A stretch of 64,000 nucleotides of DNA from Antedon mediterranea. Lineage: Eukaryota > Echinodermata > Crinoidea > Comatulida > Antedonidae. Position numbers and translations under genes: made by a program. The notes under the pieces are model-generated. The model had not been told where the DNA came from, did not search any database, and worked only from the letters and a program-made list of their open reading frames with translations. The stretch spans positions 34,530,501-34,594,500 of the forward strand of contig NC_092672.1 of NCBI RefSeq assembly GCF_964355755.1, given 5' to 3'. Positions within the stretch are counted from its first letter, which is position 1. Every line of letters begins with the position of its first letter. Positions 12,568 through 24,075 of this stretch are shown piece after piece.

Positions 12568-12611
12568 AACAACACACACAAATCCCACACAAATCCCACA
12601 CAAATCCCACA
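12568..12611. repeat. Short tandem repeat, ACAAATCCCAC unit
   Basis: ACACAAATCCC repeats three to four times in direct orientation, a small minisatellite without further structure. Confidence 0.7.
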
Positions 12612-12934
12612 CGGGTCGAATAATTCTGTTTAATTATTTAGCCTATTACAATTTCACTATCATACTTTTCTTGAAGGTTTTAAAAAAAACTTGAATGTTC
12701 AAATGCATTTGAGATCATAGGTCATAATTGCACAACACATTCACAAGATCAAAGATGTTTTATATAAAATTAACCAGCCAATCACGGCCTGATGATCTCA
12801 ATATGAGATATGTAATATTTAACAAAACAAGTAACAACCAAAAAAACATAATAAAAGCAAGCGTCCTTTATAGTTTTTAACTTTTGAAAAAGACAATTAC
12901 ACAAACCAAAAGTGGTGTTGGTAGTCTATAAGTG

Positions 12935-12990
12935 CTAGCTTACCTGGATAAACCGACATTGGCTAGGTAAGCTAGGCACGGAATAGACAA
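12935..12990. repeat. Family-B motif in inverted orientation
   Basis: TAGCTTACCTGGATAAACC (minus copy) runs directly into GGCTAGGTAAGCTAGGCAC (plus copy), making a small fold-back of two family-B ends. Confidence 0.55.
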
Positions 12991-13377
12991 AAAAAAAATA
13001 CATACTGCACTTTGTTGGTAAATGACAGTTGTCCTTACAATCTCACAGTCTTGGTTCAACTCTAACATCACTCACTAAATCATTTTTCAACTAAAATCAG
13101 CTTAATAATCCTGGCACTAAAATGTCAATGAAACAGTACTATTCGTATAGTACAAATGAAGGTTTCTGCAGCTAGCTCTGCCAACGAGGTTTAGGAAACA
13201 AAATAATGTCCAACAATCAGATTTCTGTATAACTTTTGTCTATACTTAAATTTTATTTAACGCACTTATCCAGGAAGTGGTTGGCAAAGCATTAATTCTC
13301 AGGAAACCAATTCCAAACCCATCCTCTTTGGTAAGTTCGTGAATAAGCTCGCTAATATCTATTAAAAGGTAACCAAT

Positions 13378-13508
13378 ACTCTGTCTACACTATCAAATTA
13401 GTTTGACAAAAAAGTGTGATGTGCCCAAATATGGCAGTGATATGCACAAATATGGTATTGATATGACATCATCACATTTTTTTGTCACATGATAGTGTAG
13501 ATAAGGCT
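13378..13508. repeat. Fold-back MITE family A, copy 4
   Basis: Short copy; the right arm lacks the usual AAGTTT block before GATAGTGTAGA and ends in TAAGGCTT. Confidence 0.8.
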
Positions 13509-13854
13509 TAAGCATCGTTCTGTGATTGTCTACTACTGTACTACCACCTGTCTAATTTGAATACACTATATTTAGTCTCACACCAATTATTTCTCCATGC
13601 TCATACAGAAATATTAACATTCTTTTAATGATTCTCTAATGAAAGTAATGATTTGTACGTTAATTTTCTTGCCATTTGTTTTTCCTTTTTTTTTTAACCT
13701 TATTATTATTACTTTTCATTTTTGTTATAGATTTTGTTCCTATTTTTTCTGCAATTGAAGGAAATAAATGTTTATTTTGAATTGATTTGAAAAAGCAGAT
13801 AAAAAAACGAGGCTAAAATCGACAAAAAAAGTACTCAACAATGTGATTATCGTT

Positions 13855-13990
13855 ATGAGATGATGGAGTTACAGTTCTTGAAATACACTATTGTCTGATA
13901 GGGGTGTTTGATAAATTGTTATGTTTGAGTTGTAGCACTCTCACTGGACCAATGTCAATTTATCCAGAAAAGCTAGGCATGAAATAAACA
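13855..13990 (+). repeat. Family-B dispersed repeat, second long copy
   Basis: Colinear with 6430-6560 but diverged; the terminal block reads TTTATCCAGAAAAGCTAGGC, with AA in place of GT. Confidence 0.55.
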
Positions 13991-15189
13991 TGCTGTAGCA
14001 ATCTAATCCTACAAGAAGTAAAATTTCACAGGAATTAGTACTGAGTGTATTTCAAGTACCTTTACTTTGCGAAAAAAAAAAAAAGTACATATTTTTCAAA
14101 AATTACAACCAAGCATAACTAGTTTTAAATTTTTCAACTATTTTTATATTATAATTACTTTCTTCTTGCCTTGTTTAAATAGAACTGTTTGTATTATAAT
14201 TTGTATCCTTTTTATTGAAGTACTTCTGCAAAACGGATTTACTTATAAACAAAAAAATGGAAATGACTTGATGAATTATATGGTAAGGAAATACAATTTG
14301 CTATTATTGTCAAGAATTCTTAAGGAAAATAAAAATAAAAAGAGATCACCGACAGAGTTATGACATTTAAAACGGATCATTGCATACTATTCACGTACAA
14401 TGAACAATAACCAACCAACTGCTAAGAATTTCCATCTCGATTTCAAGATAAAGGTATGGTAATATTTAAATTTCAAGCATTCGACGTTGGTATAATGATA
14501 CCGAAATTAGTATTCCCACTGTATCAAGATATAGACAGTGGACATTGATACGGTAGATTCAAGCCATGCATGCTAGAAAACAAATTTGAATGACCTCGAG
14601 CTGGACATACACTGCTGAACAGGAGTTCTCAAAGAAAAAATCTAATCAAAGCAACTTTATGTAATTAACTAAGTTACATAATGGATTAATGTGTCCTTGC
14701 TATGTTGTCAGGCCACATTATTGGTTGCTGTTGTCGGCAAGGCCAGCCCTTCAACAGCACCTATTCAAGGGAAATAATTGTCAATAATTTATTGATAAAG
14801 GCTTACAATCTAATAATGTTGTTGAAAAAAATTTACCTTGGAAATGATTGGTAGATGGTATATTGCATAAATTTACATAGTTAATTTAAATATTATAATA
14901 AACCTATTAGTATGTTCTTGGATTTCACAGAAGTTGTGGTTACTATGGATACTGGTCAGTTGAAGAAGATACTCAATAACCATATAAGTACACGGACAGT
15001 ACTTAAATTGACAACTGATAAAATAAAACATATAAAATGAAAACTGTAAACGTGACCAATAGAATGATTCAATTGGTTATCAATTCTGTGAGTAATGGTC
15101 AAATATGAATTGGGTTTTGGAAATTTCAACTTAGTTATTAAGTCTAATCTTTATAAAATTAAAACACTAGCTGATCTTTGTTAAGTAAT

Positions 15190-15680
15190 TTGAATTTGAT
15201 TACAAAACTTAAACTTGATTTCCAAATCTAAACTTTGTAAATCTAAACTTGGTTAGCAAAAGCTAAATTTTTTAACTCAAATCTAAACTTGGTTAGCAAA
15301 CCTAAAGTTTGTTACTCAAATCTAAACTTGGTTAGCAAAGCTAAAGTTTTTTACTCAAATATAAACTTGGTTAGCAAATCTAAACTTGGTTAGCATCTAA
15401 ACTTGGTTAACAAATCTAGACTTGGTTAGCAAATCTAAACTTGGTTAGCAAATCTGAACTTGGTTAGCAAATCTAAACTTGGTTAGCAAATCTGAATTTG
15501 GTTAACAAATCTAGACTTGGTTAGCAAATCTAAACTTGGTTAGCAAATCTGAACTTGGTAATAGCAAATCTGAACTTGGTTAGCAAATCTGAACTTGGTT
15601 AGCAAATCTAAACTTGGTTAGCATATCTAAACTTGGTTAGTAAATCTAAACTTGGTTAGCAAATCTAAACTTGGTTAAAA
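15190..15680. repeat. Minisatellite, 19-20 bp unit, about 25 copies
   Basis: The unit AAATCTAAACTTGGTTAGC is repeated over nearly 500 bp with scattered substitutions (GAACTTGG, AGACTTGG, TTTTTTACTC variants). The centre is most regular and both edges decay, as expected from unequal exchange. It lies in the long GTPase intron or upstream region. Confidence 0.92.
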
Positions 15681-16918
15681 TAGCAAATACAAACAAAATT
15701 TAACTTCAATTATAACAACATTTAAATTACTAATGTATAATGTATTTATGCAGAGAAAAAAAAATCAGAATATCTTCAAGATGACTTCCGCAGCCATTAT
15801 GGTAACATGAAACTTTCATGTCATCAAAACATTAATGTATGCATCTGAATATGTTTAATAATTCATGTACCAATGTAATCAAACATTTATTAATGTAATA
15901 TACAATAATATTATAGCATAATTTGGCCATTCACAAATCAAGTTTTACTGTAAAAACAAGCCGTATAAAAAATAATGTTTTAAATATAATTTTGTTGTTC
16001 ATCAACATTCACATATCTCAGAATTATAATTGAATTTATTCATTAATTTATTCATTATTTTATTTCCTTCATTTATAAACAATAAGAAATACAATTTCTT
16101 AGATAAAAATTATTTTTATTTACAAATAATGATTTGCACAAATATGGGAGATGGTGAAGTTGATAATGATGATATTGATGATAACGCTGATGATGAATCT
16201 ACACTACAGTAATAATGACCACAATATAAAATTGACAATTATAACAACATTATATATCAATATATTTTGATTAAAAATCATATTCAGTAAAAAATTGTAC
16301 TAAATAAAAAACATGAAATGCTAATTATATCAATGTCAAAGGTCACAACATGTTAAGCTGATGTCATGATGCTGTTACACGAATGCCAATCATGTTGGCG
16401 CCATGTTGTTTCAATGTGACATCCGAGAAATACAACTTTACGTTTTTGCTTGTTACTTGAACATGACTAGGAGTAGGAATAATGTTATTCTTACAAACAG
16501 TACATTTGTCTTTTTCAGTATTTTATTATTTATTTATTATAAAAAAAAAAGACATTAGAAATAAATTTTTTACTGATGAAATAACAAAATTTAATTGAGT
16601 AAAAATATATCTTGAAAAGTTTCAAATACCTAAACACAAAATCATTTTTACTTAATGGTTTTCCTTATTCCTTATAAAGAAAGGCATATATTAAGTAAGT
16701 TGTAATTGCTTATTTACTATCTCTTGTATGAACAACCACAGAATATTTATTACATTTCATAAATTCATAAGTATAACTTAATACCTTGCAATAGTATAAT
16801 AGTGTAGTAGACTGAAAATTAATACTTAATTTTACAAATAAATCAATATCATATTTATTAAAAGCTAAATCATTTCTTCTTCTTACTTCCAAATATATTA
16901 TAAGCTATGTTTCTGTTA

Positions 16919-17078
16919 AACTTTGTCTACACAAGCAAACTAGATTGACAAAAAAAGTGTGATGTGCCCGAATATGGTAATGATATGCCCAAATATGGTA
17001 GTGATGGTCATCATAATGATAACATCATAAAAATCACATTTTGTTGTCACATAAAGTTTGATAGTTTAGACAGGGCTT
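16919..17078. repeat. Fold-back MITE family A, copy 5
   Basis: Full-length; includes an extra TCATAATGATAACATCATAA in the loop. Ends GACAGGGCTT. Confidence 0.8.
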
Positions 17079-17119
17079 TAGACATTTTCTAAATTAGTCT
17101 TCAATTTGAAGACTGTAGA

Positions 17120-17232
17120 AAAAATAGCTTACCTGGATAAACCAAGCGAGGAGAAGAAAAAAAATGTGAAAAGAAGAATTGTTATTGGAACAACACTCCA
17201 CCTATCAATGGGATAGTCCGCTAACACCCTCT
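17120..17232 (-). repeat. Family-B repeat, inverted copy
   Basis: Begins AGCTTACCTGGATAAACC and continues to CACTCCACCTATCAATGGGA, which matches in reverse the TGTTTCATTAAATG side of the longer copies only loosely. Confidence 0.4.
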
Positions 17233-17614
17233 AGTAAGACCATCCAATTACTAATTTTTTTATTTGAGCAACCCTTATTTTATACCTCGATCGAGCAACC
17301 AAAGATAATGTGTAAGGTTTTAAACTGTGTGTAAATAATCCAACTAAACCAAAACAGAAAACAAATAATCTTACTTTATGAAAGTAAAAGAAACAGAGAT
17401 TCTAAATTTATATATCCTGTAACCAACCAGGTCGCACAGCGGTCTTCAACCAAACATACTTTGTTACTATTCATAGACTTACTTACACCATCCACTAATT
17501 TCACTTTCAAATTTCAAGCACAATAAAAATATATTTTATAAATTTAATTTATAAATCGATTCTAAAATATATTAAACCAGAGAAGACTGAATTACAATGT
17601 AATTTTACTCTTAC

Positions 17615-17661
17615 CTGATTAAACTCATAATTAACATTTTCATTAGCCATCCCATTACTAC
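17615..17661 (-). CDS. Putative start-codon exon, possibly of the GTPase gene
   Basis: On the minus strand an acceptor (AGTACAG at 17662-17668) is followed by 11 nt of leader and an ATG at 17650. Twelve codons follow (MANENVNYEFNQ), and the exon closes at a good donor, CAG/GTAAGAG. It is the only convincing start exon upstream of the P-loop exon on this strand. It ends in phase 0 whereas the 9.7-kb exon begins in phase 1, so they cannot be joined directly; a linking exon is missing or this exon belongs to something else. Confidence 0.42.
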
Positions 17662-18583
17662 CTGTACTATTCTAATCTGAATTTGGAGTGAAACAAGTTT
17701 GCATCAGGAAAGAGTGAACATTTCAATCTTCTCTGGATTGCATTGTGTTTAACATTTGATTTGTAGCAATAAGGTGGTACACTGTATTGTGTCATATTCT
17801 ACACTGGAAAAAAGTGTCACCTACTTTAACAAATTATTTTTTTATCCATAATATGTCTACAGGTAGGCCTAATAGTATTAGTAAAGGAAATATCAAAGTT
17901 CCAATTGGTAAATTATAATGCATATGTCTATATGAAGTTAATAATAGAATGCTTTTTAAATGAATTGCTTGGGGAATAATAATCGTTATTACAGGAAGAG
18001 TTGATAAAGGGGTGTTTTTTTTTTCTTACTTTGCCAGACATTTAACAAGTTATTTTGATAGAGTACATGTAGAAACCCATGTGTTTTCTGTTTCACAAAA
18101 TAACATTGATTGATCTAATAATAGTGTGTTTTTCTTTCTAATTATTTTCATGTTTTAAGGTCAAAATAAAGATGTGATTTATGATTAAAATTAAAATAAA
18201 AGTAAAAATGTTTCATGGTTTTTGTATCTTAGCAGCTGGGGTGCATTTTAATGAACTGGATTCATTTTTACTAAGTTTTACTCCAATTTGAGATCAATCA
18301 TTTTAAATAGACTCTATAATTAAAAGACTATACTTAAAATAAAGACTTTAAATTGTAAAATAGCTGATCATTTGGGAGAAAGGTTCTATTAAAAAACCAA
18401 CAAAATGTGGCTCATATCAGAGAGATGTATCTCTCTGCTCAGATACAGTACACACAAAATAATAGCTGGTCCTGTGTAAATTAAAAACATAACATAATAA
18501 TGACATGGATGACTATAAATGAAATGTTTTGATTCATAATTACTATGATCTAATAAATAAATTATGATAAAAATGATAATCTG

Positions 18584-18730
18584 AAGCTCTGTCTACACTA
18601 TCAAACTAGTTTTGGGATGTGCCCAAATATGGTAGTGAATGTTTAAATATGGTAGTTATATGACATCATCATGTCTATGGGCACATCACATTTTTTTGTC
18701 ACATAAAGTTTGATTAGTGTAGAAAGAGCT
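18584..18730. repeat. Fold-back MITE family A, copy 6
   Basis: Near full-length; the left half lacks the GACAAAAAAGTG block and the right end is AGAAAGAGCT. Confidence 0.8.
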
Positions 18731-19800
18731 CAATTAAGACTATAATTTTGATAAAATGTTGATATTTGATGATGATAACGTATGGAAACAATTATAGAAA
18801 CTAAATTATATTTTTTAAAGCATTTCAAAGATAGTTATTCAATTCAAAAAGCAACCACAACCAAGCCATAGATGTCAAATATACATGACAGCATTACTTA
18901 TGTAATTAAATATGACTGTATGTATAGTTTACATTGTGGTCACATCTTTGTATTCACATATCAATGCCTCACTACTGCTGTTCCTGTCACATAAACCTAT
19001 AATACATTGCCTTTTACTTTGTATTCTTAACTAGTGTAAAACCACAACTACTACTATCTAATGAATTGGCTGATTAAAATATTGCCCTAATTTGTGGTCA
19101 ATTTACCAAAATAAAACAACTGTGATTTATGTTGTTCTAATACTAATAGAGAGAGTAGTAGGAGCTTTAAATCTACTTAACTTCTGTGACTACAGAGGGG
19201 GCTAGTCTTGGGTGATTTGCAATGGGAAGGCATGTGGAGGCCTACCGTATGTTTGTATGGATATTACGGTGTATGGTGGATTAGTAGTGAGTTGAGGTGG
19301 TGGGTTAAATCTTTTTAAAAATATAAAGACATTCTCCATGCAAGGGGACAGAAAGGTTAAACAAAATATCTAGTATTGAATCTGTATTCATCATAAGTTT
19401 CATTTACCATTTTCGTAGTATTTGTTGAGAGTAAAAGGGTAACAATTGCAATTGGATTGATAGAATATTTTTTAGTTTGGCTTATAATTCCAAAATAGAA
19501 AAGCAAATTATTTTCCTTGTGCCTGCCATGTACAGTAAATACCATGTTTGATCACTACCATATTATTATACAATATTCATTAATCAACTATGACAGTGTA
19601 TTGCAAGTCTGCAGTGAGTCTGTTGTTATATTGTACTGTACTGTAGTAATTCATTCTTTGATATTTTATGATTATTCATTGTATAATCAGCAGATTTTCT
19701 TTTTCATCATTTATTGCATCGTCTTTAAAATGTTCAAGATGATATTTTTAAAATTTATTTTTTAATTTTTTAAATTCAAGAATGAAATGAGATGGGAAAG

Positions 19801-19948
19801 CAGAGGTGGATCCAGCATTATATATTAGGGGGGGCTAATTAATTCATAATCCGTCGGGTTGCAGGAAAATAAAAATAGTCATTATTTTATTTTAAAAAGA
19901 CATGGCTGTTAAATTTTAGACGGGGCTAAAGCCTAAATCCGCGCCTTG
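19801..19948. mobile_element. Probable hAT-like MITE
   Basis: The ends read AGAGGTGGATCCAG and, inverted, CTAAATCCGCGCCTT, close to the CAGNGGCGGATCCAG ends common in hAT-type non-autonomous elements. Inside, two GGGGCTAA blocks occur. No 8-bp target duplication is obvious, so the call rests on the end motif. Confidence 0.4.
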
Positions 19949-21108
19949 GAAACATTGGACATCCAAGCAAAACATTACTCAAAGTATTGATGTTCTCAGA
20001 TCACTACTGGGTGTCATTTCCGATTACTTAAAAAACCTTACGCAGTTGACATTTCAAATCAGAAAATTAATCCGAACAAAACTTCAAATGTCATGTGAAA
20101 TAGAAGACACTAATAAGGTTCCTATGGACTGGAAACACAAGAAGGAAGATGGATATCACCGGTAGAATCATGCTAAATTGAAGCTCAAAAGCATGCATTT
20201 GGATAATTAATTGTAAAAACATGTGACCAACTTCAATTTAGGATAATGGTTCCTTTATAAAGAGCTTGCTGTAATAAAAAGATATTCAATGAATAAATGG
20301 AAGAATAGATGGTTTTATGGAGAAATTATTCAAGTTATCTGGCAAGGAATAAAATTAATTATGGGATAGATGTGAAAAACAAGTGTACAGGCCTACGTAG
20401 TCTCAATTCCGTCCACCCAGTCTATCTAGTTGTCATCAAATATTGTTGCATCCAACCTCTTTACATGCCTCTATAGCAGCCCTTATCTATCCACCATTAT
20501 CCTTATGTCTCTTACCTTTAATTTGTCCGTGTTTATTTATTCCACTTGATATAATATCAGTCACATCTTACAGTACACACTTGTAATACTTAATATTACC
20601 TACATGATGTACATACTTTGGTATACTGGTACAAAGTACAACTTTCACTTTGTATAAAATATGTTGGATCAAGCTGTTTCGGGCCAACTTAAGTTACTTT
20701 AAATCCAACCCAATCAAACACACCAGACAGAGAGACATTAAGTGGCCAACTGAAGCAATACCAACTTTTCAAATACTCTATCACGCACTACAATCTTATT
20801 AATGTTATACTGTACCAGTGATATTTCTATTACAATTTAATGACCTAAACCTATAATAATGATAAAACATTATGGCAGTTTCATTTTTGTTCAACGGCAC
20901 GAACTCATATCATATGATGAACTCAAACTAAATGCTTATAAAAAAAAAATTAAAACATTGTTAAATTAATATTGAACAGGTATTACAGACTAGACTACAG
21001 TCTGCATACATCTGAGTCACACTCTTGTCCCAGACGCGTTTTGGGGTTTGAGCATGCTCAATCCGAGTTTTCAAATACTCATTTTTTCAGCCGTAGTAAA
21101 CAATAAAG

Positions 21109-21375
21109 CCTGGTTTCCATTAAAATCGCTACAGCGTTTCCATTAAAATCGCTACACGCGCAGATGTCGCCGACGCAATCGCGAAGGCTCCCCGATTCAT
21201 CGCAGTCAAATCGGCAAAGTTCAACCATGTTCAACTTTGCCGATTGTGTCGGCGATGAATCGTATACGCGTACCAAAGAATATTTAGCGCTCGCGTACTA
21301 GATCCCCGATAAATTCTAGTGTTTCCATAGAATCGCTACGCTCTGTCGTGTAGCGATTTTACGGAAACCAGGCTA
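21109..21375. mobile_element. Fold-back DNA element with GCCTGGTTTCC ends
   Basis: The left end GCCTGGTTTCCATTAAAATC then GCTACA is matched in reverse at the right end by TGTAGCGATTTTACGGAAAC then CAGGC. The motif AAATCGCTACA is repeated inside the left arm. TAAA lies outside each end (4-bp putative target duplication). The interior is unusually CpG-rich (TCGCCGACGCAATCGCG). Non-autonomous, about 265 bp. Confidence 0.65.
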
Positions 21376-21492
21376 AAGCTGCTGCTATGGTCACTGTTTC
21401 CTATTGATTCCATTCTCTTGAATGTTACTGCCTCAAAACTATCAATCTGATCTATTGTTATATTTATTTGATTGAAAAGAATCCACATCTTA

Positions 21493-21655
21493 AAGCTCTG
21501 TCTACACTATCAAACTAGTTTAACAAAAAAGGTGTGATGTGACCAAATATAGTAGTTATACACCCAAATATGGTAGTGATATGACATCATCATGTCCATA
21601 TATGACCACATCACATTGTTTTGTCACATAAAGTTTGATAGTTTAGACAGAGCTT
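21493..21655. repeat. Fold-back MITE family A, copy 7
   Basis: Full-length copy with TA immediately outside both ends, one of the cleanest examples of the putative TA target. Confidence 0.85.
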
Positions 21656-22546
21656 TACTTACCATTTCATACCGTACCATTAATAATATAGAGGAAAGGC
21701 CTAATTGTACAATCCAAGTGGATAAACCCATCTAAAACAGGGACCATTTGGTGACGTTTCAACCTGACCACTTTTAGGACTTACAGAAACTACTATATTG
21801 GCAAAAAATCAACATCCAAAAAAGTGTTATTTTTTGGGTTATTCATTGAAATGTTTTTTTACTGTACAATTGATCAGAATATGTTAACGATTAATTAAGA
21901 AAAATTTCAAACCAGTATAATTAAACAGCCTAATTTAATAAACAAAATACCTAACTCTGTACACTACACAAACAACATAAAACCAAGCAATACTTACAAT
22001 GGTATACACTGTGCTTAGAACGTGCTTACCTCAACATATCTGGTTTAGATTCTATATTTCAACCTACTTCAAAGGCATTATGTACATTCCTGTAGAATAC
22101 CTATGACCTCATCATAAACTGCTTTTTAACATAAAACTTGCGACATACACTTTTCATTACAAATATGTGCTACAGAGCATTTAGCAACATTAGCCACTCC
22201 ATAATCTTTTTGCTTTTCTTCTTTATATCTATATTTTATATTTTTTAATTTATACTAACAAATATCCTTATTATTAATATTAAAATCATAACAATAAATA
22301 TAAAAAAATATATATAAAATAATAATTATCGCATAATATACAGTCTAGGATAATTAATTGATATACAAAATCATTACACCCAACTACTATCTTCATATCC
22401 TTATGCGGAACATCATTTGAATAATAGAACAAATCACACATCTACACATAATCAAACATCGTATACTCTATCTCTAACAATCGACAAAAGCCGAAGTATA
22501 ATCATTATCTCGGGACCGTTCTATGGTCACAACCAGGTAGGCTTAC

Positions 22547-22660
22547 TTCATCAAGGCTTCTATGAATCGATGACGAGTTGAGAGCAGGAACGCTAGTAGA
22601 CCAAACCCAGTACCGTTTTGATTACGATCATGCGGGAAATTACCTCACGACGATAGTAAA
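22547..22660 (-). promoter_or_regulatory. Possible leader exon and promoter (minus strand)
   Basis: A locally CpG-richer block ends, on the minus strand, in TGATGAA/GTAAGC, a good donor, with no convincing coding frame upstream of it. This pattern fits a first non-coding exon and transcription start for the minus-strand gene whose start codon may be at 17650. Supported only by composition and one splice site. Confidence 0.3.
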
Positions 22661-23358
22661 TCTCATGCATTTCATTTCAGTTATCAATAAATTATTACCA
22701 TATTTAATTATTTGTAATTATATTTTCATAGAGTGTTTTATCTTGCTTTTTCTTTTATATTCTTTCTTTACATAGACCATAGACTTATTCATTTGAATCA
22801 AAAAAAGCAATCAGCTATAAATAATTAAATTCTAAACTGATTGTGAACTTATATTTCAAACATCAATCCAACATAATATAAAAACTCCTGCATGTACAGT
22901 ACAAACCTACTGTATAGACTTCTATATGAATTTGAGTTCATTAGTTACAGACTAGTATAATTAAATACCCTTATCTGTAAAGTGTGTGGAATGGTTTTGC
23001 TCTACAAATATTATACAGTTGACACAGAAAATTATGCCAATCACGAATTATGTATGTGTAATGTATTATGATTAGATTAAAAATGTTTGTATTAGGACTA
23101 TTGTCTTACTGAAGCGACATTATTATTAATGCATGCAAGGCGAAAATTTCATTTGAAAAGTTTGATTAGTGAAATTGATCTAAGTCTTCTAAAGGAACAT
23201 AGTTTTCTACTGCATTTTCTGTAGTCCTACAGTACGTTTAATGAATTCTCCTCTTTCTATTCTTTTTTCTTTCTTTATACTAACTGTAATGCTTTATGTA
23301 TGTTTATGAATGTGCATGAAGAATGCAATAAAGAAGAATCATTTGTAGTTTTGTGTAA
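22661..23358. other. No gene seen; LINE-like tail near 23240-23335
   Basis: AT-rich. The segment ending GAAGAATGCAATAAAGAAGAA after pyrimidine-rich sequence resembles the 3' end of a non-LTR element. I see nothing else in the stretch. Confidence 0.35.
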
Positions 23359-24075
23359 ATCTCTGTCTACACTATCAAACTCTACAGTATGTTAGTTGTT
23401 ACAATATAATGTGATGTACTGTACCCATCCATATACTACAGGGTTGGGTAGGTTTGGCCAGTATGCGTACCTTTTTATGGCCAGCGGGCGTCCCGGATAT
23501 AGCGCAATATGGCCAGCGGGCGTCCAATTATTGCGCAATATTTTTTTTATGGCACATGTCCGTGCGTTTGAAATACGTACAATGCGACAGAGGGCGTTAT
23601 ATTTCAATTTTCCGCGCGAGATGCCGGCCGGCCACGGACCGGGCTGCGTGGATAGCTATGGGATCATCGGCCGGCGGAGAGAGTCGCTGTCCCTGTGATG
23701 TCCCAGATACATAGGCTTTTAGAGGCCTCAGTTCCGGCTTGCCCTACTTGCAAATGCTGTATATATAAAATAAATGATGTATATTGCACCTAGGCTCTGT
23801 CGCATTGTACGTATTTCACACACACGGAGCGGACGCTGCCATTGAAAAAATATTGCGCAATAATTGGACGGCCGCTGGCCATATTGCGCAATATCCGGGC
23901 CGCCCGCTGGCCATAAAAAGGTACGCATACTGGCCAAACCTACCCAACCCGTATCTCCATATATGGACATGATGATGTCATATCACTACCATATTTGGGC
24001 ATATCACTACCATGTTTGGTTGTCATTATCATACTTTTTGTCAAAGTAGTTTCACACACAGTGTAAACAGAGCTT
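23359..24075. repeat. Fold-back MITE family A, copy 8, interrupted
   Basis: Left part 23359-23436 begins CTCTGTCTACACTATCAAAC. The right part 23954-24075 resumes with TCTCCATATATGGACATGAT and ends ACAGAGCTT. The 517 bp between them are a different transposon, so this copy predates that insertion. Confidence 0.8.
23437..23953. mobile_element. Inverted-repeat DNA element nested in MITE copy 8
   Basis: Long inverted arms of about 150 bp start TACAGGGTTGGGTAGGTTTG and include GTATGCGTACC, ATGGCCAGCGGGCG and ATTGCGCAATATT. The right arm is the reverse complement with few changes, ending CCTACCCAACCCGTA. The centre (about 23600-23770) is GC-rich and lacks a transposase frame. Non-autonomous; superfamily not assigned. 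Several ORFs in the arms are mirror images of each other and not genes. Confidence 0.8.

Larger units (their letters stand above)
9737..17614 (-). other. Region between the P-loop exon and the putative start exon
   Basis: At least one coding exon of length 3n+1 should lie here if the start exon at 17.6 kb belongs to this gene, but I could not find it. Identified contents are a LINE-like tail at 9890-10045, family-C and family-D elements near 11.4-11.76 kb, family-B and family-A copies at 12.9-14.0 kb, a large tandem array at 15.2-15.7 kb and one MITE at 16.9 kb. Confidence 0.45.
17662..22546. other. Non-coding stretch between putative start exon and leader exon
   Basis: No exon recognised. 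It contains a family-A MITE at 18584-18730, a hAT-like fold-back at 19801-19948, a GC-richer fold-back at 21109-21375 and another family-A MITE at 21493-21655. The remainder is AT-rich, with no frame showing family similarity. Confidence 0.5.

Noticed and set aside
12935-12985. Splice-donor-like GGTAAG sites near 4050, 6540, 12940 and 17130
   Set aside because: All are inside the same dispersed family-B motif (TTTATCCAGGTAAGCTAGGC), so they reflect the repeat and not exons.
15190-15680. Possible CRISPR-like array
   Set aside because: Units are contiguous with no unique spacers, and the genome is eukaryotic; it is a minisatellite.
16139-16212. Asp-rich plus-strand frame (GDGEVDNDDIDDNADDE)
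   Set aside because: A short GATGAT simple-sequence run without splice or start context that fits a gene.
23392-23972. Cluster of six short ORFs with mirrored peptides
   Set aside because: They lie on the inverted arms of the nested transposon, and the same peptides appear on both strands.
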